A DNA stretch of 35,025 nucleotides from Hofstenia miamia (taxonomy: Eukaryota; Xenacoelomorpha; Acoela; Hofsteniidae). Position numbers and translations under genes: made by a program. Shown here in pieces: positions 24,274 to 34,420 of the stretch (positions are counted from its first letter, which is position 1; each line of letters starts with the position of its first letter). Location: contig CABFPE010000035.1 of NCBI GenBank assembly GCA_900660155.1, forward strand, positions 910,024 to 945,048, written 5' to 3'. The notes below the pieces were generated by a model. That model worked only from the letters and a program-made list of their open reading frames with translations, ran no database searches and had not been told where the DNA came from.

Positions 24274-24505
24274 CAGTGGTGACGTGGTGTAGTTCTATGA
24301 AAATTGTAATGGAATATATATGGCACAATACGATATTGCAACTAATTTTTGGAGCGAGAATTTTTTGAGTGGGGCAATTTGGGCTGTAGAACATAAAGCT
24401 TGGGGCAATATGGGGCAAATTGCAAAACATGGAAATGGGTCAGAGCACAAGGTCTGTGGAGCGGGTCAGGGCAGGTCACGATAATCTGCCCCACTTCCAT
24501 CACTG
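24274..24505. repeat. Possible hAT-type MITE with GGGGCA motifs
   Basis: The right end ...CCCCACTTCCATCACTG, read inverted as CAGTGATGGAAGTGGGGCAG, resembles hAT terminal repeats. A weaker partner, CAGTGGTGACGTGGTGTAG, starts at 24274. GGGGCA-type motifs repeat inside (24372, 24412, 24417). The 8-bp flanks do not match, so the boundary or the family may be wrong. Confidence 0.3.
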
Positions 24506-24519
24506 TATCAGACATCAAA

Positions 24520-26220
24520 TATGCCCTAATTTGGAACATTTTCACAGCATATTTCATTACTTTCGACAAGTTTTATGGCTCATAAGGCACAGACGCTAGA
24601 AATTTTTCAAAATTATCTAAAATTATCCACTTTACAATTTTATCACCAGGATATACATTCTTAGAAAAAATCTCTAATTTTTCTAGTAAATCAATTTAGA
24701 AATAAAAACCGAATTTGTTAATTTTTTTGGAATTATTTTTTATTTGAAACACCTTTTTAAATTCAATGATGATATATAGGAATAATTTATGTGAAATTTC
24801 TACATGGAATCTTAAAGTGTATAATAATTAGTAATATTTGATTAGTATGAGTATTTATTTATATTTATTCAAATAATGTATTTGTACATTTAATTATAAT
24901 ATCATAGCTTAATTATTTTTGAAAAGCAAAATTTATATGCAAATTGTTAGGATTTATATGCAAGGACATTTTGCTACCTTTAAATAAATGATTTACATAA
25001 AAAAAATGCCAGGCTATTTTAGGTGATTGTGAGTGTGTAGTTTATACAACTAATGTAAAATAGATGCATTGCCATTTTCATAAATTATTGAATTTGTGCT
25101 AAGGGCATAGTTAAAATTATTTTTTCAGAATTTTCATTGCCCTTATATTTATTGATATTGAGATGTAATTTCTAAAGTACTGTTTGAAGAAATTAATCAC
25201 TCAAATGTAGTATTTCAAGATGAAACTCTCTTGATTAATTGCATGAAATTTCAAGATATTTTTTTCTTAAATACAAGAGATTTTTTCTATGAGTGTAGGT
25301 AAGCAGCATTGCTTAAAAATTAAGCTGTATGAAGAAAGACACATCAGGGTTTAAAGATATCAAATCAATAGGTCAGTAAAAAAATACAAAAATTATAAAG
25401 TATATACAATGTATGTAAATATTTGTGAGTTTTGCTTTTCAAAATTGAATCGCTTCCGGCTGATATCATAAGGTATATCAGCAAAAGTCTTAGGGATTTT
25501 AAGTCTTACAGTACTAAGGATTACGAATTTCTATAGTAATCCTTGAAAGTACTTTAACCCAAATGAAAAGGTTGCTCTAATTTTTAATGGTATAATAGCC
25601 ATATTCAGAGGTGTATTCGAGGGTGTGCTTAAGGGGAATCGATTGGGGACCCAGCCCCTGGCTGAAGTAATAAAATAGAGTGCTCAAATCTAGAGCCCCC
25701 TTGTTAATTATTTAGGAGTAAAGCTCTGGCCATATGCTACTTGAGTATTTGAATTTTTTAACTTATTTTATTTGTGCTATTATACATTTTTAAATTGGTT
25801 AGTGTACTCAAGCCTACTTCTTTAGAGGCAGCCTTGATGTACTTAAAAGTCTATTTCGGTTTGTAAGGAAGCTTTTCATTAGTAAGTATTTTCGAACCGA
25901 TTCTCCATTTTAAACATTAAATCAACAATGCACTGACAATATTAAGTTCGGATTTGCGGAACCCATTGACTATATTTATGTCTACTGGGACAAATATTAG
26001 AAAATTCCTAAGAATCAACAGAAGAACTTATTTCTTTGTAACTAAAGTGAAGCTTGCACTGTCGTGCATATCTTCTGGATTACTCAAGCAAATGAAGATG
26101 CAATGGTAAACTCAAGTTCCAACAACCGCTAGGAGCATTTAATAATTACATGGCAAGTATTCCTGTTCTAAACAAATCATAATTGGATAAAGGCTTATTC
26201 TGATTTAGTGAAGCGAAGCA
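24520..26220. other. AT-rich stretch, mostly featureless
   Basis: It contains one copy of a 51-bp dispersed repeat (25296-25346) and a hairpin at 25510-25553 (AAGGATTAC pairing with GTAATCCTT, plus AGTACT outside both arms). No coding frame was supported. Confidence 0.4.
25296..25346 (+). repeat. Dispersed 51-bp repeat, copy 1
   Basis: Aligns without gaps to 27909-27959 with 46 of 51 identical bases; both begin TAGGTAAGC and end ACACATCA. Confidence 0.8.
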
Positions 26221-26226
26221 GAGCAG

Positions 26227-26337
26227 ATGATGGAATCCAATGATGATGATGATATCAGTAGTAATGAAATCAATATTTCATCAGATAACAGTGATTATCA
26301 ATCAGAAGGCAACACAGTGCTGATGAAAAACCATTAA
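26227..26337 (+). CDS. Small acidic ORF, unidentified
   Basis: A 36-codon frame beginning MMESNDDDDISSNEINISSD and ending in KNH. The Asp/Ser-rich start resembles the acidic N-terminus of several DNA transposases (for example piggyBac-like), but nothing downstream confirms this. It may be chance, driven by a GAT run. Confidence 0.2.
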   Translation: MMESNDDDDISSNEINISSDNSDYQSEGNTVLMKNH

Positions 26338-26559
26338 AAAATACAAATAATCAAAGAATTCTCGCTTAAGCTGGTGGATCAAGCTTACAATGTACATTGA
26401 TATAACTTGGTGCTTTGTTTAAAGAGATCCACCAAAATGCTACTAAGGATCATGAAGATTATATAATGGTCTTATCAGGCTCATTTGTTAACAACTTATG
26501 TGATTTCACTAATCTTTATTAAAAACGACATTAAGTGATGCTTCGCTTTCTCCATGACT

Positions 26560-27290
26560 GACAAAAAATCATATCCACTAATCAATGGTTTTTTGTCTTT
26601 TGCAGTACAGGTGCAGATGGGCGTCTGACAGGGGTGCGCCTTGTTATGCAATAGAGCCCTTCCTGAGTTCTTGCATTTGCAGATGATTACATCTAGTTTA
26701 GCTAGCATAGTTAGGTACATCGAATACTTGGCAGAACTTAGGAAAATTAACGGAATCTCTATAAATGTACAAAAATCAATTTTCACAAGGATCAACAGAA
26801 CAAAAGAGTGGTCTAGTGATTGTACATCAAATCATAACGGAATTTTACTTTTAAATGTAAAGCTCAAAATATCTAGTGATAATTCTATTAACAATTACAT
26901 GTTTCTAAATGATAATAAATTAATAAATTTTATTGCGAATCGTAAAATGTCCATTTATGGTAAGGCCAAAGCCATCAGTGTTCTTTTATTAATTAAATTA
27001 TTATACCAATTACAATACTACCCGTTATTACCTGTAAACAATTCAATTCAGTGTGCTATCAATAATGCCATATGGAAAAACAATGATGATTCGCGACTAA
27101 CTAAATTATTATATTGTAATTACTAAAATGGAGCAATTCAGTTAAGAATGATCTATTATTATCAAATGGCTTATAAAATAAATAACATATTCACAATACT
27201 TAGAGCAGATTGGCATCCACTAAACACTTTGTACTAAAAAGATATGTCCAATTTAACAGCCAGAAGCAATTTCAGGATATGCTTGTAACA
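26560..27290 (+). pseudogene. LINE reverse-transcriptase fragment
   Basis: Frame 1 reads INGFLSFAVQVQMGV, TGA, QGCAL: the conserved GVRQGxxLS block of non-LTR reverse transcriptases with the Arg codon CGA now TGA (26626-26628). The catalytic motif FADD follows in frame 3 (26676-26687), so indels separate the two. From about 26690 frame 1 resumes with SLASIVRYIEYLAELRKING and NVQKSIFTRINRTKEW, then RKMSIYGKAKAISVLLLIKL, typical of the thumb region (K...Gr-x-..l..l...Y). After TAA at 27124-27126 the same frame continues NGAIQLRMIYYYQMAYKINN and RADWHPLNTLY, showing the stop is a lesion. It would copy LINE RNA at the target site. The 5' part (endonuclease, palm start) is absent. The clade is unclear. 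Confidence 0.7.
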
Positions 27291-27569
27291 TCAGTGCATC
27301 TATATTTAACCTCTAGGCAATTCACATTTGCGCATTCATTTTGATCTACATGTTTAAAAATCACACACAATTTTAAGTTTTTTATAGAACAGCTGAATGA
27401 AGACATAAATAATATTAAATTCAATTCAATGAAAATCATGAATTTTGAAGACTTCACTGCATAGAAAAAGTAATCTCTAAATTTCTTTTGGACACTAAGT
27501 TATAATAATTTATATGCCTATTGCTCAGATTTTGCAAATACAATCCTAGTGTTATAGCCAGAATCACAA

Positions 27570-27905
27570 CCAATCTTGCCCACCTCGATTATGTCTAGTG
27601 TCCTTGTAAAACATAAAACTTACAAAGCCACAGAGGATTATTATTTAAATTTTTTTTACTTAAGAGGCCATTCCGAAATTAGTAAAGAAGTACTGATTTC
27701 TGATGATTTTTGAAGGATTCTAGAAACATTTGCAAATCAAATCCATGTGTTCTATTCTAAGACATGCCATCCTTGATTATTTCCAGTTTGCACAAGAACT
27801 ATCAAGGTAGATTTTCATTCTATAATGGTTTCTTTGTGAATAAAGCTATTCCAAAATTGGGAAATAAATACTGATTTTTGATTATTTGGTAAGGATTCTG
27901 GAAAA
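27570..27905. repeat. Two-unit diverged tandem repeat, about 178-bp period
   Basis: ATTCCGAAATT...TACTGATTT...GGATTCT at 27670-27720 recurs at a constant offset of 178 in 27848-27898. An upstream pair, CCTCGATTAT / CCTTGATTAT (27583, 27771), extends the match with small indels. It follows the LINE debris and may derive from its 3' region. Confidence 0.6.
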
Positions 27906-27908
27906 ATA

Positions 27909-27959
27909 TAGGTAAGCTCCATTGCTTAAGAATTAAGGTGTATGAAGAAAAACACATCA
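27909..27959 (+). repeat. Dispersed 51-bp repeat, copy 2
   Basis: Second copy of 25296-25346 (46 of 51 identical), placed between the 178-bp duplication and the Tigger-like end. Confidence 0.8.
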
Positions 27960-27972
27960 TACTTTTATACAG

Positions 27973-28020
27973 TCAAGCCTCAATTTAGCACATCTCCTCG
28001 GGACCGTAGCACCAAGTACC
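27973..28020 (+). mobile_element. Single pogo/Tigger-like terminal repeat
   Basis: After a TA (27971-27972), CAGTCAAGCCTCAATTTAGC leads on to TCGGGACCGTAGCACC. This resembles the widespread pogo/Tigger ends of the form CAGTCAAACCTCGATTTAAC...GGGACC. The opposite end was not found within the window. Minus-strand fragments at 28290-28560 (for example EASINSDLEAIDDAYDDQYL) could be remains of its transposase C-terminus, but are too broken to be sure. Confidence 0.5.
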
Positions 28021-28594
28021 ATATTTTGAGTATTTACACTATTTCAAACACCAAAAATTCAAAATCCATTCTAATGAACTTTATTGAGAAGAAATATATT
28101 CTACAAAGGGATGCAGCTTCAAAAAATTTTGTGCAATTTTTGCAATAGTGTCGCAAAATAATCAAGTATTTTGACTTCAAATTGATTTCAATTTTAAGAA
28201 ATTTTATAGTGTTGCATATGAGTGCTTGTTTGTTATTTGATCCATATTGCATTCATTTTTCATTTCATTCAACAATTAAATCAGCATTTGCGAAGGTACT
28301 GATCATCGTATGCATCATCAATTGCTTCAAGATCACTGTTGATTGAGGCCTCACCTTTGAAAGCAGTTGTTGAAGCTATCACTAGATGCTTCTCTCATAC
28401 TGTTTTCAACAAATGCATTTTCAACAAGGTATTGAAATTCCCAGGATCGTGGTCGCATGTCAAAGATTGTAAACACAATTATGCAGGCAGATTCATTTAA
28501 TGCAGATAGTGGCGAAGCTGAGAAAATTTTCAATAACATCGTTAAAATTCACTAATTTAGTCACTTGTAATTTTTACTGCGCAATTTTGAATGT

Positions 28595-29800
28595 TTCTGC
28601 AGTGTATGACTGAGTCAAAAGCTGATGCTGTCAAAGTTTACAAAAACAACCAGTCTGAATTGAATGGTGAAGCTGTAGTAAGTTGTGACGGTTCATGGCA
28701 ACTGTTTTTTTCAAAGTATGAATGGTGTAGCTACAGTGTTAACTGTGAATGGGGTGAAATTTAAAGTGATTGACACTGTTTTATTGTGAAATTATTGTGC
28801 TAAATGTGCCCAGAAAAAAGCTGAGTTGAAAGATGAGCAGAAATGTGAAGAATGGCACAAAAACATTATACTGATTGGCAGTGTTTGAGAAACTACAAAG
28901 GCAGTGCAGGTGAAATGGATACTGCATTTCCATGTTCTGGAGAAGTTCAGGATCTGAAGTACACAGGCTACCAAGGGGCAGAGATTCCAAAAGCTGTTCT
29001 CAGTTGGCAAAAGCTGATCCACCACTATATGATAAGCTTATCAGAAAATTGCAATGTACAGGTCATATACAGAAACACATGTACCACCAGAGTAAGAAAA
29101 CAGCTGATCAAAACAAAAGGAAAAAAGTTTACCTATAATGGCAAGAGCTACAAAGAAATTGGTGGGAAAGGACTGTTCACTTAAAAAAAGACAAAAGTAA
29201 TTCAAGGACACTAGGGGGTATCTATCAGAGACCACAAAGGTGACTTGGATGGAGTGAAGAAAGCAATATGGGTCATATATTATCATCAATCTGATGAACA
29301 CAAGAACTGTCCCAGTTGGTGCCCATCATATTCTGGGGACATGCAGAACGTTAATAAGAACACACTACCTCCATTTGTGATGCAGGAACTAAAACCAGCC
29401 TTTGAGGAACTGGCAAATGATAACTTACTTGAAAAATGTCTCCTTGGTGGGACCCAGAACTGCAGCAATGTATTTCAACATCTCATTTGGGAATGGCCCT
29501 AAAAAGCATATTATTTGGTAGAAAGAGGCTTGAATTGGCTTTTCACTGTGCGACTTTTGTCTATAATGATGGAGAGCAAAGTAGAGGGAAAGTATTTGAT
29601 AAATTGGCTTAGATATTGGTTATCATTCTCAAACAATTAATCATGGACTAGACAGCAGGTGCATAAGCCGCTCTATCAGAGCCTCCTGTGAGAAAACAAA
29701 GGGTCTAAGGAAGGACAAAAACTTGAAGAAATCCAATGATATTGATTCACTTGAAGAGGAATCTACCTTGGTGGACTTTAAACTCAAATTATGGACTTAA
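28595..29800 (+). pseudogene. Mutator-like transposase (nematode/arthropod type), broken
   Basis: In order: VKVYKNNQSELNGEAVVSCD followed by GSWQ, with a likely catalytic Asp (codon 28687-28689); FSSMNGVATVLTVNGVK after a frameshift; CAQKKAEL; and LRNYKGSAGEMDTAF. The next block, DSKSCSQLAKADPP with LIRKLQCTGHIQKHM, lies in another frame. Then come TRVRKQLIKTKGKKFTYNG, GGKGLFT, AIWVIYYHQSDEHKNCPSWC, LGGTQNCSNVFQHLIWEWP, and a basic tail, SCEKTKGLRKDKNLKKSN, ending with TAA at 29798-29800. This block order (DGSW, GFSS-NGV, NY-GS-GAME, GDSK, HVQK, WC, GG-TQN-NE-NLIW) is known to me from the Mutator-like transposase family of arthropod genomes. A Glu expected in the TQN-NE block is replaced. At least four frameshifts and stops make it a pseudogene. 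Terminal repeats were not found. Confidence 0.7.
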
Positions 29801-30340
29801 CAGCAGTAATTGTTATGTGGTTATGTTTTGAAAACTTTATATTTTCTCAGAATTAAGTTTTCATGTATCAGATGATATTCAAAACCAATTAGGGTCATTA
29901 TCCTTAGAAATAAGGTCATAAAATTTGGCCAGTTTTCAGAGTATTGTATGTTGGTGGTTTTGAGCCAATAGTTGGTGGAAATGTTGCCTACACACAGTGT
30001 TACAGCTTCTGAAATTCCAAATTGGACCAGTTTTTTTCTTGTAATTCATGACAAAAAATTCCCAAATCCATAATTTTTGTTTTAAGCATGGGTTCTAAAA
30101 AGGATAGGCTCACAACATTGGTCTTCATATGTAGAATGTTGTGCCAAAAAACCCGAGCCCTATGAATCTGATTAGCTTTGGAATTTGATTTCAAGTAGTG
30201 CATAATCAGAGCCCCATCCAGCCTACATAAATAATCCTAATGAGCTAATTTGCATATTTTTTGTGAAAATGTTTTATTCACTCTAATGAATCTTCCTATG
30301 TATCATAAACTTAAAAAATGTATACTTAATTCAATTTTAG
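29801..30340. other. Sequence after the Mutator relic; contains a hairpin
   Basis: It may be the 3' part of the Mutator element. CACAACATT (30111-30119) pairs with AATGTTGTG (30135-30143) across a 15-nt loop. No gene was seen. Confidence 0.4.
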
Positions 30341-30392
30341 CAAAATGGGTTATGTCTAACCTTAAGTGAGTTTTCTCTTATTGAATCCTTAG

Positions 30393-31115
30393 AGCACAGG
30401 AATAACTATAATTCCTTTGCAAACTACATTCACAGTCTCTGTGAACAATTGGATGGAGCAGTGCTGCCTCTACTCTTGGAGCGAAATGACGAAGAGCCGT
30501 GGAGGTTTTCATGCAGTGTACGAACTGATGATGATATGCGATTGCCCAGCAATTACTTTCTGCAGCAATTGCTTATGTACGGGCCACTCAAAATGTTACG
30601 ACAAACAATTTTACCAGCTCCAGAGTGGGTCCAGGAAGTCCAGAACCACTACAAGCAAGTGGCGTTCAAAGAACGTATGAGAAGATTGAAGGAATAAAAG
30701 ATATAAATCCGACAACAGGAGCAACGATCTGCAGCAGCGGAAGCACAAGTGGAGCAGCCTCCAGTGGCAGAAACACAAGATAATTACCCAACTTCAGAAA
30801 ACAGCATTCAAGCAGCACAAAGCATCTTCTCTTCCTCCAACTGTAGCTAGGAAAACTCACTTCCGACATGCAAGTGGAGATGTTTAGTCACCTCTGAAAA
30901 GGAAGAACACGTCGCCCCTGAAGGCTTCTTTTTGTAAGTTACAGACACCATCTAGCCCTTTTTGAGCTAAAGCATATTATGCCCTTGAAAGTAGCAGTCC
31001 ACCAATAATGACGCCTTCTGTACTTAGCAACTTTGTCTTCCCAACCTAAGCCCATTTCCTTTGATAGTTCTCATGTCACAGCAGGTTCTCCTCGCCCTTA
31101 CCCTTTTTGTAGGTA
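30393..31115 (+). pseudogene. Unidentified host-like protein pseudogene
   Basis: The frame is open from 30341. An acceptor-like TTTCTCTTATTGAATCCTTAG ends at 30392. The peptide includes NNYNSFANYIHSLCEQLDGA, LLERNDEEPWRFSCSVRTDD and NYFLQQLLMYGPLKMLRQ. Next comes LPAPEWVQEVQNHYKQ, then a basic stretch KERMRRLKE, TAA (30695-30697), KI, TAA (30704-30706), IRQQEQRSAAAEAQVEQPPV. Coding character continues through both stops in the same frame to TAG 30848-30850, which fits two CAA-to-TAA changes in a Gln-rich coiled coil. After a shift it goes on as RKTHFRHASGDV, stop, SPLKRKNTSPLKASFCKLQT and a Ser/Pro-rich tail. The composition (globular region, basic Q-rich helix, Ser/Pro tail) suggests a nuclear or regulatory protein. 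I do not recognise it. It may be a processed pseudogene or a transposon-borne gene. Confidence 0.5.
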
Positions 31116-31438
31116 TGCTAACACTAAAACTATGAATTGCGTCATTTGATGCATCTTACATGCCATTTGAACACAGTAAGAAAACTAATGACAGTATCAA
31201 CCCACATATGAAATATCAAAATAATCCGCATCGGATAGAGTAATTTTGACGTACTGCAGGTTATTAAAGGAAGACGTTAAGACCATTGCTCGTGAAACTT
31301 ACTATGTGTTCGATCTCTACGTTCAGTTGCATTGACAACACAAAAGGAATTCAAAATATGTAATTACTGTGAGATTCCCATGGTAAGTTTACAGCAGCTG
31401 TTAGTTGACAGTATAATTCAAACTTTCTTCATGAAACA
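31116..31438. other. Non-coding spacer
   Basis: No frame, repeat or RNA gene that I could support. Confidence 0.4.
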
Positions 31439-31738
31439 GTGTTGAAACTTATGGCTCAAAATATAATGGTCAAATCCAGACACTATTCTGCAGAGTGTGC
31501 TGCGAAGATTATAGAAGAATTTTACGATTCGGAAATTGGATCTAGTGATGAAGACTCTCCACTTGGTCTTAGAGGGGACGAAGATGTGACGAATTATTAC
31601 GGTGATTCTGACTCTGACACTGACTCCTCCACACATTGTCTTGATGATATATCGCCACTGCGCAAGAGAATAAAATTGACTTCCAACTACCAATCTTCGA
31701 TAGCAGATGAACATCAAAATGTAACTCCCGCGACCTAA
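31439..31738 (+). CDS. Acidic Ser/Asp-rich ORF, unidentified
   Basis: The ORF begins TTG GAA CT-like and has internal ATG codons at 31451 and 31466. The most credible product starts MAQNIMVKSRHYSAECAAKI and contains IEEFYDSEIGSSDEDS, then GDSDSDTDSS and a basic patch, PLRKRIKL, that could be a nuclear localisation signal. An acidic, low-complexity N-terminus followed by a basic patch is common at the start of piggyBac-like and other DDE transposases and of chromatin proteins. The stop TAA (31736-31738) is directly followed by GTAAGTA, a perfect donor-like sequence, so the frame may be the end of an exon. Nothing further on supports a catalytic domain. Function unknown. Confidence 0.35.
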   Translation: MLKLMAQNIMVKSRHYSAECAAKIIEEFYDSEIGSSDEDSPLGLRGDEDVTNYYGDSDSDTDSSTHCLDDISPLRKRIKLTSNYQSSIADEHQNVTPAT

Positions 31739-31739
31739 G

Positions 31740-32255
31740 TAAGTAAAAAGGGCGTGTTTGGAATCTTTCTTCAAATGATGCAGATACTGGTCGCTTTCAA
31801 TCGCAAAATTCATTTCGCACAAATACCAGCAGCATAACGAAATTAAGTAAATAAATAATAAATAAATTAATAAATGTATTTATAAAGCGCAAATGTACAC
31901 ATACGCAAGATTTATATATATTAACCCTGCTGAGTTTAGACTGCGCCAACAAAATTGTAGTAAAATAACTACCAGTATAATGAAATGCACGCTCAAACAA
32001 AAGCTGTTTTAAGTTTCATTTAAACAGGATATGATTCCCCTCAAACCTTTAATTTGATGGTAAGGAATTCCTAAGTTTCGGTCTAAAATACAAAAGAAAG
32101 CATCTCCTGCAGTTGAATTTGATTTTGGGGAAACCAATAAAAGATGATCAGACAAACGTAAATCGCGATTTCGTATGTATAATTGAAGTAATTCGGTTAG
32201 AAATTTCGGTTTGTTGATGTAGATGATTCTATGAATACTACATATTATCTTATAA
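31740..32255. other. Non-coding spacer
   Basis: It includes an AATA/TAAA-rich patch at 31845-31880. It may include the 3' end of the minus-strand LINE. Confidence 0.4.
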
Positions 32256-32260
32256 TCAAT

Positions 32261-33745
32261 TCATTTTTTTATAGTTAAAATGTTTAACTTATTGAGCAAT
32301 GCTAGTGCAGAACACTTCCGAGGTTTTCGGAAAATTACCCTTACTACAAAATTGAGTACGGACTGTAAGCGTTTCTGTAAATTTGTAATACAACCGATTA
32401 AGGGGCGGTTCCATAATCCAAACGTGGCAATACAATAGATTTTACTAACTAGCTGTTGATACAACAATTAATATAATATAATGCAGTTGCTCTAACTTTG
32501 TTCACATGAATATTCATCTTTAAATTTGTGTCAAAGAATACACCAAGGTCCTTACACTGATGTTGAGTCCTCTATTAATAAATCGCCAATGCGGACACGG
32601 ATTGGTTCCGAAAAATATGCAATACGTCTACTAGTTCCAACAACCAGAAGTTCTGTTTTAGCATGATTAATTGTAAGCCGGTTCTTGAACATCCATGATT
32701 TTATATCATTAATGCGGATTTCCAAGCGTGAAACTTGAGTTTGTTTGGAACAAAACCCATATAGAGCTGTGTGTCACCAAGATATAAATGGTATTCGGTA
32801 TTGTATAAACGCACCAGTTCAATAAGAGGCAAAGTATTTGCACTGAATGCAAGGGTCCCAAAATTTAGCTTTGGGGTACTCCAGTATTTAAAAGAAAATC
32901 CAATCAAGAGCTGAGCCAGAAACGCCATAACGATAATGTAAACGTTGAATAAGTATAAAATGATCCAAACTATCAATCAAGTTCAATGCAGCATTCATTG
33001 GCATCACTAACTTGCAGGGATGTGGGTATAAATTCATAAACATCTGTTAAAAACGATTGAATGTCAATGAATTTCAGATTTCGAAAATGTGTCTGAATGC
33101 GTTCAGGTGGAGGTTGAAACATATTCAGTTCCCCTAAAACAGCAACATGGTCAGAGAGTGAAATGCCCGGTTTAATAACGTTTTCAGGATTTCGTACCAA
33201 AATAAGGTCAATAGTTTTATTTCCACGTGTAGAAAATTCAACAAATTGAGTTAATCCAACTGAAGCCAAAAATGAAGTTCGGATGATGTATTATTTACAA
33301 CATGTATATTAAAATTATCACTAATAACAAAAGGAGAGGGCTCAGCAAGAATACTAGATGCAAATTCCATAAATTCATCAAAATGTTGATTCCTCGGAAA
33401 TTGATGTTTAGCTAAGAGTCCAAGATAATAAAGTAAAATGAAACGAATTTTTGCAGATTTATGTTTCAATATACAATCAATAACCTCGAAAGATTTGGCA
33501 TAATACTTCTTATAAGGACTTAACATGATGGAATTGTTGTATATTATGGCAACGCCATCCCCAGCTCTACCTTTTCGTGGAATACTAAATATATTATAGC
33601 CATGAGGACATAGACCTGTTGGGGTGACTGAATCGTCTTCACGTATCCGTGTCTCAGTGAGAACCAAAATAGTGTTTTGTATTTTGAGATTTAACGCTGC
33701 CCGTGCCCGCCCTGCGCCCGTTTGTCTTCCAATGCCCAAATTTTA
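32261..33745 (-). pseudogene. L2/CR1-type LINE ORF2 relic with internal deletion
   Basis: From 33739 downward comes an apurinic-type endonuclease: ILVLTETRIREDDSV, GYNIFSIPRKGRAGDGVAII, PSPFVISDNFNIHVVNNTSS. After a one-base shift in a T-run near 33270 it continues LASVGLTQFVEFSTRGNKTI and LSDHVAVLGEL. Just after the endonuclease, at about 32985, the reverse transcriptase begins with NLIDSLDHFILIQRLHYRYG and VSGSALDW. It goes on to NTEYHLYLGDTQLYMGF, where YADDTQLY is expected, so one catalytic Asp and its neighbour are changed (near 32774). The C-terminal part ends TNLQKRLQSVLNFVVRVIFR near 32300. The linker normally found between the two domains is missing, indicating an internal deletion. 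The enzyme would nick DNA and copy its own RNA into the nick; this copy is dead. Confidence 0.8.
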
Positions 33746-33811
33746 AACATATGTAACATTTTCAACAAAAGGTATACTAATAAAAACAAATTTCATAAGA
33801 AATTCAATAGA

Positions 33812-33814
<3 letters not shown>

Positions 33815-33842
<28 letters not shown>
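33815..33842. repeat. TA microsatellite
   Basis: Uninterrupted TA run of about 14 units just upstream of the LINE 5' end. Confidence 0.9.
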
Positions 33843-33847
<5 letters not shown>

Positions 33848-34254
33848 AAAACTTAAATGAACTATCATTCCTACTGATAAGAAAAATTTATCTCATGTGA
33901 ATATTGTCTTCCAAATTCTCAACATCTTTATCCAGTAATGTCCAAAATTTGCATTTTAATTCGAAAAAACTTGAAGCTCGTCATTATATGTTCATTTTTC
34001 AACATTTTATAAATAATTGGTTTAAAAAACTTTTTTTATATATACATGATGTAGAAAGGGAAGTTAACTAGGGTAGATTCCAGAAAAGCAATTTTTTGAA
34101 ATTTTTTGCTTTTTAAAGGAAATTTGTTAGCAGTTTTTAAACATGGTCTGAAACGTTTTTTATTGTTATACCATTTTGTTCCTTAGCACTTCAATAGGTT
34201 GTTAAAACATAAGAATATATCATGTTGCACATTAGTTATTGTAAATTCAACCCA

Positions 34255-34420
34255 CAGATGTTGGTGCGGCTACGAAAAAAGCTTTTAGGGGTACGGGTAA
34301 GAGTTCTTTGGATACACGCATCGAAATACACTACACTAAAGCTAAACGCGTATCCTTGGGTGCGGGAGGTCAAAACTGGGTACTCGCGGATAGTATGAAT
34401 GCCCGCACATCATTAAGGTA
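34255..34420. other. CpG-rich segment, function unknown
   Basis: Eleven CpG dinucleotides occur in about 165 bases, far above the surroundings. An acceptor-like AAATTCAACCCACAG precedes it and a donor-like GTAAGAG lies inside (34297). A 94-codon plus frame (34308-34592) covers it, with RIEIHYTKAKRVSLGAGGQN as the most protein-like part, but I recognise no family. It could be a young repeat or a small exon. Confidence 0.35.

Noticed and set aside
25510..25553. Hairpin with a 9-bp stem as a possible ncRNA
   Set aside because: Short stem in AT-rich DNA is expected by chance; no promoter or conserved family features.
26496..26795. 99-codon minus-strand frame
   Set aside because: Shadow of the plus-strand LINE reverse transcriptase.
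28781..29468. Several minus-strand frames of 60-86 codons
   Set aside because: Shadows opposite the Mutator-like transposase relic.
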